From assembly GCA_905250885.1 (NCBI GenBank), contig CAJNOQ010000224.1, forward strand, positions 1-62,125: a stretch of 62,125 nucleotides of DNA, read 5' to 3'. Of this stretch, positions 25,013-53,861 are shown piece after piece. The position numbers and the translations under genes are program-made. Source of the stretch: Didymodactylos carnosus. Lineage: Eukaryota > Rotifera > Eurotatoria > Philodinida > Philodinidae. A model generated the notes under the pieces. The model made no database searches and was not told where the DNA came from. It worked only from the letters and a program-made list of their open reading frames with translations. Within the stretch, counting starts at the first letter, position 1. Every line of letters starts with the position of its first letter.

Positions 25013-28000
25013 CTAATCGTCTGAATCACTTTCCGTTCCGAATTCATCGTCATTTTCTTTTGGATTCGGGCCATTTTCTTCTTCACTAAAGTTCCATTGA
25101 GGATGTTCAAGTACCGCTGGTTCTTTAACTTCTTGAACGTCAAGCTAAATCAACGAAAAAAACAAACAAGGAATAGAATAATGTCTAAAATAACAAGATA
25201 AATACACTCACTGATAGATTTTCTGACGCGTCAACATCAAAATAGGAATCAGATTTTAGAACAACAGAATATACATATTGACCAGGTGTTTTAGGAGCAG
25301 AAAATTTCACTTCAATCTAAAATAAAAACAGAAATGTTATCAACATACTTTCTAAAGAAAATATGGTAGAAAAATGAACTAAAGGAAATACAGTTACATA
25401 ATTCCGCTTAATTTTATACCATTCATAACTTACTTCTTCTTCGTCTTTTAATGTGCAAAGATAGACTGGTGCACTTATCAAAGAATGATGTTTTCTATCG
25501 GCAACGTAAAGCCACCAACATTCTTGTTTTATCTACAAGAAGAAAAAGCCCAATCATCTTTTCAGATATATGATAGATAAGTGACATACTTCTGGGAAAA
25601 AAGGACAAAATGCACGATGACTAATTTTTGCTTTTGTTTCTAATTTTTCACGTTTTCGTTGTTGTTGTTGAAATTTTTCTAAAAATGTATCTTCTTCAAC
25701 ATTTGATGTTGTTGTCGCTGTTGATCGCGCTTGAGTTTTATTCGTCCGTTTAGATACAGTTGTGGTTGACGTTTCGCGTTCATTTTGCTCTTCATCACTT
25801 TCATTCTGATCACTTGTTTTCTCATCACGGTTATTATTAGCAGCTGACTGTGACTCTGTAAAATAACGATCATTTGATAGTCTTAGCTACAAAGTAATAT
25901 TATTCATAGACTTACCATCCGAAGACTTTGATGATTCGTCATCTAAACAAACAGATAAAGAGAGTAAAATAGTGAAGAAATTTGATGAAAAAATATTACC
26001 ACTTGAATCTCTTTGGTTAGTATCTCCTTTGGCATTTTTTGCTGATGAATTTTTTGACGTGGTTACAGTCGTGCCAGCCGGAGAAGAAGGAGCGACGGTA
26101 GGAGATGTTGATGATGTTTTATTTTGAGGTGTCATCGGCTTCTTTTTTTGTTTGGCTGTTTTTTCTTTGGGCTTTTTCTTTGATTGTTTATTGGTCCATC
26201 CTTTTTGCTTGGGTTCTATCTGAAAAAAATAAAGAAAAGGAAATTGAAAGTAGATGATAATAGTTTAGCAGTAAATGAAGTAAATACAATGGGAATTCAG
26301 ATGGCCTATCCTTTCTTTTGTAAGAAATATTCATTTGAGAGCTACTTTTGAATTATGACGGTAAAAACAATTTACTAAATGCCTTACTTTTTCCTTATCT
26401 TTGTCATTTTCATCGTCTTGTTGTTGATTTTCTACTAGATTATGATGTTGTTCATTTGAAGTCTGTTGCTCTTTGTTAAATAAAACTGCCATATTCTCCC
26501 TTTTAAGCCTCACAGTTAATGTTACAATAGCGCCGGTTGTGACTAAATGTTCATTCTCATCATCAAAAACTAAAACAAAAAGAATAAATGGTAAATTCAA
26601 AAGTCTATAATGAAAGATGACAACAATTAGTGCTGGTAAGCAAATCAATTAAATTTGACTAAAATTATTTAAAATCAACATTGAGATGATAACGACATGT
26701 TTATATACCTTCTAGTTTGACTGTTATTGTAATATATGGATATATTTCTAAAACGCTAATGATTTCATCATATTGTTCATCAGTTATACTTCTCAACATC
26801 GATCGACGTTGTTCATTATCCATTTCAGCAAATTGTTTGATTGATTTGATTGTACGCTAAAATCGAATACAAAATGGTATCATAAACTCAACAATAGACA
26901 TATCATACATACCTTTTTGGATTCAAAATATCTTAAATGATTGTCTGTTATATGTGGAAGTTGTAACAGTGGACTCTTTGTATTCCATAGTGCTTGAACG
27001 ATCATTGGTGATAATTTCATTGTATTTTCAATTGAGTCCAAACGGGGCGGATGAGAAACTATAATAAAATGAGGGGAACTGCTCAGTATTTTTTTGTAAA
27101 CGCTCAGTATTATGTACAAAATTATCAGTAAATAAATCAGACTATCAGTATAAAATTTCGTGTTCGGTAACTATCATGTCTGCTCAGTAAATTAATAATT
27201 TGTGTGTGTGTGATGAAGTGGAGAGTGTGGAGTTTGGCTGCAGCTGTGGGCTCGAGTGCGGGGTGAGAGAGAACCGTGGAAAAACCACTTTGGAATCGTT
27301 AAAGATACCGGAACCGTTAAATCCTCAGATCCATACAAAAAATTTTAAATCTATGTCGAGAAATTTACATTTTTTCATTCTTGGGATTAAAGATTTTAGT
27401 GTATATATAAAATATTGTTTTCTTTAATACTGAAATATGTGGCGTCTTTAATCTCAATAATTCAATAGTGAAAATTTCTCAAAATACATTTAAAATTTTG
27501 CCAAATTCATGCCTAAAATGCATGATATGTGAGAGCAAAAAAGGCAAGTGTTTAATGAAAAAAATTAAAGCGAACACATTTTTAATTCGATTTTGATTTT
27601 GTAAGGATAAAAATGGGATTTATCTGTTTGGAAAAAATGAGATGTCAGTAATGAGTTCTGTAAGAATGTTAATTGCAATTATTTTTCAAATTTATTGTTT
27701 AAACTTACGTCTTCCAGCATGTGCCATAGCGACAAGTTGTGCTTCAATGCTAACCATTTCGTTAATTAAATATGGACATCTTTTCACAACATATCTTCTA
27801 TCTAGATAACAAAAATATAAATATTTTATTAATAATTAATTGAATAATTTTTGTTATATTCAAACCTTTTTCTAAATTTTCACTTAAGTTTGTTATACGT
27901 TGAAGATGAGAATGTAGTAGAGCACGTGCTTTTAAACTATAGGGAAATTGAAATGGACGTTCTTTCGTTTTTTCTTGTACATCTTGTAAATCTTTCATTA

Positions 28001-31000
28001 ACTAAAATTTTATAAATAAAAATGTGATAATTATATTTATAAATTGAGATATATCATGTAGGTTACATACTTTAGGTAATTCAACATTATCACTTGGACG
28101 TTCAACAATAGCTGGATTTCGAGTTTTTTCAAATTCCATTGATGAACCCAATATCATCAAGGCACCTAAAAGATAAGAAATCACTATTCGTTATAGACAA
28201 TAAAAGATTAGAAAAACAACAAGAGAATCTATATTATATGGTAATTCAATTACGTTCTGTAGACCTATATGAGCCTATTCAGAATAGACTTTCTCAGAGT
28301 ACAATACACAAAGGATGAGAGCGGATACGAGAGATTGTTGTTCCCAAACATTTTCCCCAAAAAACCATAGAAATATAGGTTATTTATCATGCTGAACAAA
28401 CAAAATGGCTTACATAGATTTTCAAAGTTCAAACTTTCGATTTTTTTATGGAGAAATCTTGTTTTACTGTCAGAAAATTTGAAACAGAAAGAATTAGAAA
28501 TAGTGTTACTATCACTATAAAAGCCAGCTTTTTTAAAGATAAAAGTTATCAACTATACTCAAAAAAAAACCATCAGCTATCCGAATGTGATGGAAAAATG
28601 CACTCAAATTTTTTCTAAACAACTGAAAAATCAATAATAAGACTAAAATATAGTAAAATCGTTCCATTAGCTTTATTGTTTTTACTACCATCAGTTAAAA
28701 GAAGCTTGATGCAAGATGAAAATATTATAGTATATACAGTTCTTTATGCATTATCAAATGAGAATATTTAGAAAGATAAAAAAAATATGTTTTTCTAGTA
28801 GTTAGAAAACCATGTTTTCCCAAACGGTTTTGAGAAAACTCCTCGTTAATAAAAATATGTTTTAATCATCGAAAAAAGATAGTTCAACTCATTTCCCGTA
28901 AAATGAGATGTCGTTAATATTTTTAGCTTGTTTTCTTTCCGAGATATATAGATTTTAAAGTGTGCAGTATTTTGTACCTATTTTCTCATAGAGAAAAAAA
29001 AATGTTCTCATAGAGCAAAAATGTATAGAAAACTAAGATCTATATATTTCGGAAAGAAAACAAGCTAAAAATATTAACGATCTCTCATTTTAAAGGAAAT
29101 AAGTTGAACTATCTTTTTTCTATGATCGATATTTGATTAATATTAATGTTTTATAATGTACTAAAAATTATTGGCTTCGAATACTTTTATATAAGTTTAT
29201 AATACATTACATTAGAAATGTTCTATGTCATTATAAGAACAATAGAAAAACTACTCTATACTGTCGTAATACAATAACTCGAATACGTTGTAAATGCATT
29301 ATAAAGTGTCTTATGACATTATAATGACATACGAATTCGTCAAAAACATAAATTTTCGTTCATTTATGGTATTAATATAGAAAATGAGACAGTAAGACTT
29401 AATACTTTTAGAATTTTGTTTAACAACTTTTAAAACTCAATAAACAAATCTTTTCAAAAGCAAAAGAAACGTATTTTGTACAAAGGTCACTTTTTTTTCA
29501 GGGCATTTGTCGCGATATTTATATCTCCATGAAAACTTATCAGAAAAAAAATTCTGGCCGACATCTCATTTTAAAGAGAAGACTTTCTTCTTCTATCAGA
29601 CTATGTATAAGAATTAAAAATTTGATAAGAAAACTTTATGAAACTAAAATATTGAGTCTTTTAAGGCTTTGAAGGAAAAACTCCAAAAAATTCAATAACT
29701 TTCGCAGGATAAGAGTCCAAAAGGATTTTTACTAGGACACTATACAATATCTATCGGCAAAAGATTTTATTGAAATCGGCGTTGGATACCTGAACAGATT
29801 CCCTCGTTAGTTAAGAGAAAAAAACATACGTTTAACGATCATATTTGGTGTTCGTCCAAGTAGAATATAATATAATTGTGCTGTTTCAATAAGAATATGA
29901 TCACCGGCATAACGTGCTGATTTTTGCCACCAAACACACTGAAAAAACACATAGATATAGTAGTTTTAAATTATAAGAAAAGAATTTTCTATTTACCACA
30001 ACAACTGGTAAGACAATCATAAATATTCCAGCATATGTTAATAGAACAAATACAGAATTTTTATGATCAACAAGCCATTTTGGTAAAGCAATGCCAAAAT
30101 GAGTTACTAAAATGAACGATTTATAATAATTAGATTAAAACAAAATGCATTTTTTATCTTTTTTCTTTACCTCCTGGTCCATCTGGATTACCATGCAATT
30201 TCCAATTATTTTTAGCTTCTTCATCTGTCAATGCTTTATAAGCTTTAGCAATTTCTTTCTAAAAATAAATACACATTAGTTTTTGTTTCTTTTTTTTTGT
30301 AGAAGAAAATTCAATTCATAAAACTCAAATTTACAATAATAAATAACTTACAAACTGTTCTGCATCACCACCACGATCAGGATGATGTTTTTTACTTAAT
30401 TCACGATAAGCACGTTTAATTTCAGCTACGGCTGCTTCCTAAAAAATAATATCGAAACGAATTTTTAACTAATGATGAACAAACTAATCTTCTAATTCAA
30501 AGTTTAAAAGATAACATGGATATTAACTCTTTGACTAGCGTGAACATCTTTTGACGTCAAGTAGTTTACAACTTTTGACTGGTATCGGCGCCTTTTGGCG
30601 CTTTGCGTAACTGTATAACAGCTGTATATTGTAAAGATTATTTCTAGTCTTTTTTATTTGTTCTTTTGTCTTTTCTTTACATGCCCTGTACTTATGTACA
30701 TTGTAGTTATTTTATTTTTGGCTTTGATTATCTCTCTTTGTTTAGGAGTTAATAGAATAGTCTGTCCAGATTAGCTGTTTTTCTCTCATTTTTTGTTGTT
30801 TTCTACTGTTGTTCTAGAAATTCTATCTACAAAAACAAATCTTTGATGGAGTATTATCGAGACCGTTGAAGAAATGTGCGTTTATAGTAGTCTATTTTTA
30901 TTCAATTTAAGAACATTTTCGATTCTTCTTTAATAATATACTTTTTAATATATGGAGGATATTTTTTATTTATTTAACTGAAGAAGTATCGAAAACGTTC

Positions 31001-32578
31001 TTAAATTGAATAAAAATAGACTACTGCAAACGATAGGACATGAAATTTGAATAGTCGGGTGCTAGTGAAAGAGTTAATTGAGATTTGACACTGATGCAAC
31101 TAATTATTGTTTAGATACTGAATATATCTGAAGTCTCTTTTTATTTTGTTTTTGTTACGTACTCTGTCAACTCCAAGTATAGAAAATGGATCATAATCTT
31201 TGTGTTCAAGTTCAATTAATGATACACGATAAGCTAATATAACAAATATAATCCATGCAATAATAAAAATAAATTTACTGCAATAAAAATAAACGGGAAG
31301 TATAAATAAGATGAATATTACAAGAAAAAAAACGATAATATACGTACACTGCTCTTAATTGAAAACGTTTAAGTGGTTCACCAGCATTTAACAATTGATA
31401 TTTATTGCGACATGGTGAAAAATTTGATTTATCTTCTGGATGTAATGTTGTTCGTCGTTTTTCTTGTTTCGGCCATAGCCAATAGGTGGTTGGAATAAGT
31501 ACTAATGCATAAAATGATAATAAAAAATAATAAAATTTACCACCATTTTCGTCATACTAAATAAAAATTCAAATAGATAATTGAAAAAAAAGACAAGATA
31601 CATAGATGAAATAAAAATAGTTAGGGTTATTATGAACCCCATTACACAAGTAGCGGATAAAGGTTAATAGCGAACAAAAGTTAGAACAACACTACACAAT
31701 TGTTGGAATCGAACACTAAAACTATGAATTTTAATGCATCAATTTTACTTTTGAACTAAATTATCCAAAAGTAAACTTAAAATGTTCAATTTCCTCATCC
31801 TGTGCATTGTTATACTGTGTTCTATCCTTACTGCTCAACCCATGCATTTTATAAAGTCATAGAAAACCTCAAACCTTGAACTTTCAACGCGTATATCATT
31901 TTTGTTGCAACAAACTCACATAATTCATAGAAAATTTTCACAGTAAAATTATCTGGTCTCTATATACATACAGAATTTTATCATCGAATTGTTTTGGTGA
32001 TGTTCTACACATGTAGTCTCAACTTAGCCAGTCAAGACTTGAACTTTTCTACCCTTGTAAAATACATTTTTGCTTATGATTCTGTCTTTAGGGGTGGCAC
32101 TTTACTAGTTACTAAGTTAGTTACTTGTAACTTCGTTACTGTTTCGTCACTTTAGTTACTCCTCCTGAAAGTAACGAAAAACCGTTACTTTACTGGTAAC
32201 GAAGTAGCGAACTTAGTTACTCGTTACTGATAGCGAAATAACTAGATTAGTTACCTCTTTACTAGTAACTAGTTACAAGTAAAATAAAGGTAAAGTGCCA
32301 TCCCTATCTGTACTCATTCAAAAATAGACCTCTAAACCAGTCTGAGTCTAGTCTCTCTGAAAGATACTAAATACTAAATGCAGAATGTGAATAAGAGAAC
32401 TCTCAGAGCTTTGTAATCACTCATTTTATAGGGAAAAAATTTATCTCTTCTTTTTTTTCAAATTTCACACTTTTTCGCCTACAGATAGAAAAATCATTTC
32501 TTAATGTTGCTCCTTGTTCATCGAAAATAAACAAGAAATAAATCAATATTTGTCTACCTCAAATTTCATTCCCGCCAT
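25013..32578 (-). CDS. SEC63: SEC63, ER protein-translocation J-domain protein
   Basis: Nineteen exons: 32558-32578, 31348-31556, 31163-31277, 30352-30438, 30171-30258, 29997-30106, 29830-29938, 28071-28165, 27866-28001, 27709-27801, 26913-27058, 26709-26856, 26388-26569, 26000-26219, 25916-25942, 25590-25855, 25434-25532, 25212-25316, 25013-25144. They give 795 aa (human about 760). The protein sits in the ER membrane with the Sec61 channel; its lumenal J domain recruits and activates BiP. Membrane segments lie near 15-33, 78-93 and 191-210. The J domain lies between the second and third segments, with HPD at 134-136 (SKKHHPDRGG). Family landmarks include GIALPKWLVDHKNSVFVLL, PYSLKARALLHSHLQR, KSPLLQLPHI and CWWLYVADRKHHSLISAP, then an acidic C-terminal tail. 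A 7-codon first exon (MAGMKFE) is split off by a 1-kb intron. Transposons occupy introns 1, 3 and 8. Confidence 0.96.
27059..27708 (-). other. SEC63 intron 10
   Basis: This 650-bp intron contains a short GT-rich, relatively G-rich patch near 27200-27290 (GTGTGTGTGTG followed by GAGAGTGTGGAG). No inverted repeat or coding exon was recognised. Confidence 0.4.
28865..29127. mobile_element. Foldback element in SEC63 intron 8
   Basis: The left arm (about 28865-28957) includes AAAAAAGATAGTTCAACT and TTAATATTTTTAGCTTGTTT. It pairs with the right arm (about 29036-29127), which carries their complements. The spacer of about 80 bp has a short repeat of CTCATAGAG. Non-coding. Confidence 0.75.
29385..29810. 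mobile_element. Partial copy of the CGAGGAA-terminus foldback family in SEC63 intron 8
   Basis: It ends at 29801-29810 with CCCTCGTTAG. Its body, from ACGTATTTTGTACAAAGGTC near 29469 to ATCAGACTATGTATAAGAA near 29613 and on through AAACTAAAATATTGAG, matches the foldback at 48750-49333 in the myosin VI gene. The left terminus was not found, so the boundary at 29385 is approximate. A solo CCTCGTTA end also occurs at 28841-28848. Confidence 0.6.
30527..31073. mobile_element. piggyBac-like MITE (TTAA-flanked) in SEC63 intron 3
   Basis: TTAA flanks occur at 30523-30526 and 31074-31077. The left end is CTCTTTGACTAGC and the right end, reverse complemented, is CTCTTTCACTAGC. The 547-bp body has no transposase. 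It contains a second long inverted repeat (30888-31025) built on TTCAATTTAAGAACATTTTC and its complement. Confidence 0.75.
32089..32306. mobile_element. hAT-like MITE in SEC63 intron 1
   Basis: The left end TAGGGGTGGCACTTTAC and reverse-complemented right end TAGGGATGGCACTTTAC form the terminal repeats. The flanking 8-mers TCTGTCTT (32081-32088) and TCTGTACT (32307-32314) agree at 6 of 8 positions, as expected for an aged hAT duplication. The 218-bp interior is a mosaic of AGTTACT and AGTAACT words in both orientations. Confidence 0.75.
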
Positions 32579-33105
32579 CTCGTTGATTAGTTAAATTAAT
32601 AAATTAGATGATAAAATAATTCATGTTTAGTTAATCATTTATAGACATTCACAACACTTCAAAAACAATAAGAACGTTTTCTTAGAATTCGTGATCTTGA
32701 TTTTTCACTTCGACACGAAAACAAGAATACAGATCTAAAATAAAATAATAGTATAAAATTCATAATTATAATGTTAATATATTTCTCTAATAGCGAAAGA
32801 AACTCTCGAAAACACCAGTGTGTAATAATTCATGATGATAGAATTTTATCTTCAAAGTAATTATTATTAATCATAAGAAAAAAGACAAAAACAAAAAACA
32901 ACTATTCTCAGAAATTAAACTATCTATTATTTACTAATATCATCATTTTACAGAAATTTATAACAATAATTCTGTCAAAAAAGTATCTGATAATTGATGT
33001 CCTCTTGGCATTTTTTTATTTTTTTCCATTAACAATAAATTGCCCATAAAAACCTACTTTTTAATTGTTAACTTATCGTGTGTCAGAAATTTTCTTTCTT
33101 TGTGC

Positions 33106-33470
33106 CATGGGCGAGTCCGGGGAGATACCGAGTCCGAGCCAAGTCCGAGTCCTTGCAAGTTCAAGCCGAGTCCGAGTCCATTTCGAGTCCGGTAATCTTT
33201 TAGATTCTTTTTGATGAAGGTGGTTTATATTTTAATTTGCTGAGCCCTGAATAGATATTTGATTTTTCGAAAATAAGGGTGCATTTCATGTCCGTCTCTC
33301 GAATAAAATTTTCAATTTCATGTGAAACAGTAGGTGTTGTTATTTCGCTTTTCATTTTTCTCTACTCATTTGTGTTAAAAGTTGAATAGATTGGACTCGA
33401 AATACAAAAACTCAAGTTCGAGTCCGAGTCCTTCAAAAAAATCTCCAGTCCGGACTCGGACTCACCCATG
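33106..33470. mobile_element. hAT-like MITE with GAGTCC hexamer ends
   Basis: The left end CATGGGCGAGTCCGG pairs with the right end, which reads CCGGACTCGGACTCACCCATG. Both subterminal regions carry many GAGTCC/GGACTC hexamers (for example CCGAGTCCGAGTCC). The flanking 8-mers CTTTGTGC (33098-33105) and CCTGGTGC (33471-33478) agree at 6 of 8 positions. Non-coding, 365 bp. Confidence 0.7.
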
Positions 33471-34167
33471 CCTGGTGCCATGTTTCTAATTGCCATAAAT
33501 AATAGTTTTGTTTCAATGAGAAAGAAAAAGTTATTTCTATTTGATTTTCTCTAATAATCATTCTATCTATCTCTAGTATTTCAAAATAGAATTGCTCTAC
33601 AAACATTTATTAATGTTTATTGAAAAAAAAACAAGGAAGAAAACTGAACGGTGTTAGTGGAATAAGAATATGCAAAAAACAACAACAACAACAAATGTTC
33701 AACACTGAAAAATTCCATTCTCAAACGCAACACATATACATACACACACACACACACATGTGCGCACCACTGATAAAAATTAATTAAAATAAAACAAAAG
33801 CAAAAAACCAGTTAAAAAATAAATAAATATCAACAAAAGAAGATTCACTTTGGGATGTACATATAAATAACATGACAAACAAAACAAATTGAATATGAGG
33901 ATAAAAAAAACATGACGTAAAATCACAAAAAAAACAATAAAATATTTGATAAATTAAATGAGAAAAAAAAGAAAAAGTTTGTTCCAAAATTGTTAATAAC
34001 AATACACAAGATGAATAGAAAAAACAACAACAAAAAGCTGGAATGATTTATTATTATATTATAACCACAGTAGAGTTAAATTTTTCTTTTTGAACCTTTT
34101 TTCAAATAAAGAATTAAACTAATAGGGCATTTAAAACAATGAAAATATTGAGTTCAAAGTTTTATAT

Positions 34168-34190
34168 ACACACACACACACACACACACA
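34168..34190. repeat. (CA)n microsatellite
   Basis: An uninterrupted run of about eleven CA units. A similar shorter run lies at 33742-33759. Confidence 0.9.
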
Positions 34191-34746
34191 AATAGAGAAA
34201 TAATCTGTTAGAATAATTATAATACATAAAATAGTTTTTCTTTTTGTCTTTATTTTTCATTGAACTACTCTTAGATTGTAGAAAATGGTATAGATTTTAT
34301 ACAGAAGAAATTTCAAGAATTGAACTATAAAAGAGAAAATAAAAAGCCCCTATTTTATTTGATACATTTTAGAGCAGTGTATAAAGCCGGTTAGAGTACG
34401 CTTTGGTGCTACCATGCACATCATATAAAACAAGAAGAAGAAAAAAAAACAAAACAACAACATACAAACACAAAAAAACCGAGATCGTTTTGATATTCAT
34501 TTATCATTTTAAATTTATGGACGAACTGCACACACACGAAAAAGCATCACGTAGACAAGAAAAAGAAAATGGACGATTACTAATAGTCTGGTTTATATTT
34601 CATAGAATGAGAATATTTTAAAAACAGAAAAGCGTTCAAAAAGAGAAAAAAAACAGAATAAAAATACATTATTACTATAGAGAAGATGAAGAAAGAAAGG
34701 AGAATTCACGAAAATGTGATGTTTTAAATTAACTCTCATATTATTT

Positions 34747-51131
<16,385 letters not shown>

Positions 51132-52769
51132 TTTGCCGTCGTACCAAACGACGGTGGTTACTTTTAGTCAATTTTTTTCTATTTTAATTATCTGAAAAAG
51201 GCAAATAAAACACAATAAATTGATTTCATGAGGTGTGTAGTATGGATTTGTAAAAATGTTTGTGTTTACTCCGTTATTCATCCAATTTAATAAAACGGTC
51301 AACGACGAACGAAAAAGCTTTTTATTTACATTTGACATTGAAGAAGGAAGAATAGAATTCAATCAAGTAATTAATCGTGTATATTTTCTTGTTTTGGAAA
51401 GAAATAAAGAAAAAAAAGGGTGGGCGAAAAGCGAAGTAAATAAATATTTATCTATCGATATATGCATAAAAAGATGAATAAATGGAATGAATCTCGGCAA
51501 ATAATCCGCGAAATATCAATACTTCTATACAGACGTGTTGTAATTTCGTTTGATAGGCTAGAAGACAAACCAATTGTAAATAATCTGTACACACGCGGCA
51601 TTCTTACTTTTAACGATATCATTTTTTAAGATGTATAAATCTTAAAAAATTGTATAGTAACATAAAACCGATTTAAAAAGTATCTTATGTGAATTATCTA
51701 TTTGAATTTTTCTAGTAAAAATCGCTCCTACTATTTAAAGTCTGCAAAGACTTTTCTGATTCGCTCAAATTAATGATGCTGACTTATTTGTTTGTGAAAA
51801 TGAAAACATGCTACATTTGATCTCGTTGCTTATCATAATCACATTAAAATTGAAGCTTCCTGTTTAGACGACAAAAGTGATACTGTATCTCAACAATATT
51901 AATACTGTAACCTTTTTTTCTTTATATTTAATTCAATCCTTATAAAAATTGAAATTGTGCATTGAGTTGTGTATGAAATCATGACAATCACTGTAAGAAA
52001 AATTCAAATGACGAAGAAAGACAAGTTTAAGTACCAGACTAATTCTTCTGCTATAGAGAAAGATTCTTGAGCTTGTGTTATCAATATTTTTAAGTTGTTG
52101 AACTTACGCACTGATGTTTAATCGGTTTTAGAGTATCATTGTTTAGCATTGTGGAGATATCGTAAGTTAATGCTTAATTTAAAATCACATTCTATGAAGT
52201 TAACACAAAGATAGATCAGAATAAAGACTAATTTTCAATGAAAAATCAACAATTCATTCAATCCCTACAGTAGATTTGCAAGTATTTTCTAAGGGGAGCC
52301 CAAGTTATTACACCAAATCAAAAGGCGTTCTTCTTCAGACGAATTCAATCTCTTTCATTTTAGGTTTCAGTTCTGAGTTAACATCGCTCTTATGTGAGAC
52401 TGCAACATGTGTTGTAAGTTAAACTGCCCATATTTACTCATCTTTTTATGATTTTTAATTTTTTCAGTATTATTGAATTATTACTCTACTAATATCTGAA
52501 AAATTAATAATCATTTCTTCTACTCAAGGTTTTATCATTTTTCTCTAAGAGTTTTTAGTATGCACAATGCTCAGAGTTACCTTTTTTTCGCATGAGTGAT
52601 ACAGACAGGTATACAGGTGCAAATGAATAGGCATTGTTGATAGTTGATATTTTATTTCATTATTTCCAGTACAAGTGTATATCAAAAACAGAACACAAAA
52701 AACATATCATAACAATGACTACTGATAACATCGAGTCGATTGCACAACTTCAATCGTTGTACAGAATAT

Positions 52770-53341
52770 ACAGTAGAGTCCCATGCTTTATATTCCGTTT
52801 TGAATGAAAATATATCCCGATCGGGATATAGTCAAAAACATTGTAGTCCAGTTGGGATATACATTCAATTTTTTTTTAAATAAAATTCATTAGCAGAAAA
52901 TTTTGGTCATATCACGCAAAAGAGCGTAAAAACCTTCGTCAAAGTCTTTTTTCCGATCGACCACCTTTTTTTAAATAATTCTCGAGGTTCATATTCTATA
53001 TCTCGATCAGGATATTTTACTATCTATTTTGAACACTTTCTCGCAATATCTTAACATTTTTTTTTACTCTGAACATGCATAAAGCAGTAACATTCGGTGA
53101 AATATTCAGGTAAAGTCGCGCTCATTCACCGTGATTCATCGTCCACCCAGCAACGTAAACGACATTGTTTACAAAAATAGTTTTCGGATTCGAAAATTGC
53201 ATTCAAAAGTTTAAAGTTTTAAAAATGCCGAGGCGTTTGCATTACTCAAGTTCTGGCATGTGATGTGTTATGTTCTATATCATTGCACTACAATGGTCAT
53301 ATTAACTAGTTTTGAGCGGTTTTAAACTACGACTCTACCTT
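52770..53341. mobile_element. Possible mariner/pogo-like MITE
   Basis: The left end CAGTAGAGTCCCATG follows TA. Near 53325-53340 the sequence CTACGACTCTACCTTA is, reverse complemented, TAAGGTAGAGTCGTAG, sharing GTAGAGTC. The ends are short and imperfect, so the element call is tentative. It contains several of the TATCCCGATCGGGATA-type motifs. Confidence 0.35.
52811..52830. repeat. 20-bp perfect palindrome, first of a dispersed series
   Basis: TATATCCCGATCGGGATATA reads identically on both strands. Degenerate copies occur near 52845 (CCAGTTGGGATATA), 52997 (TATATCTCGATCAGGATATT), 53377 (CCCAGTTAGGATATAT) and 53392 (TATAGCTCGATCGGGATATG). Confidence 0.8.
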
Positions 53342-53861
53342 AAGGAAACTATAGCACGCTTGAGATACATTTTTATAGCCCAGTTAGGATATATAGCTCG
53401 ATCGGGATATGCTTACTCATTGATATAGACACAGAATGGTGAATTTAGTTTTGCAGTTTACTGCAAAGCTAAATTCATGTGTTCGAATCTTTATTCGTAT
53501 AAAATTGATTTTGTTTTAGTTTAGAATACTATAACGGAATATTTTTCCGCTTGTATTCTGACAGAATAATGCTTATTATATCAGAGGACAGGTTGACCCA
53601 TCCCTGATTGAATATTTGAGTGCTCATTTAATAATATTGATGAAGATGTTGTAAATAAAAATGTATAATCTTTTCCATTTTGTTTTGAAGTTTATCTTCT
53701 TTCATTATACATTAACTCAAATAATCGGCATAGTTGTTGGTTACTTCTATTGTTCGCGTAGTTTTGCCGACATATTTTTGTTATGATTATTAGGTTATCT
53801 TTATTTATTTTTGATGATTAACGAAATTCACTTCACAATGAAGTAAATTCAGCTAGATTAC

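Larger units (their letters stand above)
32579..34746. other. Intergenic region between MYO6 3' end and SEC63 5' end
   Basis: Both genes run on the minus strand, so this holds the MYO6 3' flank and the SEC63 promoter and 5' UTR. It contains the hAT-like element at 33106-33470 and CA repeats at 33742-33759 and 34168-34190. No coding exon was recognised. Confidence 0.5.
51132..53861. other. Divergent intergenic region between MYO6 (-) and SLC41 (+)
   Basis: The promoters of both genes must lie here. No CDS is supported. A putative mariner/pogo-like element with repeated palindromes lies at 52770-53410. The only in-frame ATG before SLC41 exon 1 is preceded by an in-frame TAA at 53844-53846. Confidence 0.5.

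Noticed and set aside
24922..25143. 73-residue minus-strand ORF MTFKKLKNQ...
   Set aside because: It is the wrong frame of the last SEC63 exon. The correct frame ends EFGTESDSDD and stops at 25013.
25679..25873. 64-residue minus-strand ORF MIVILQSHS...
   Set aside because: Out-of-frame shadow of SEC63 exon 16 (25590-25855).
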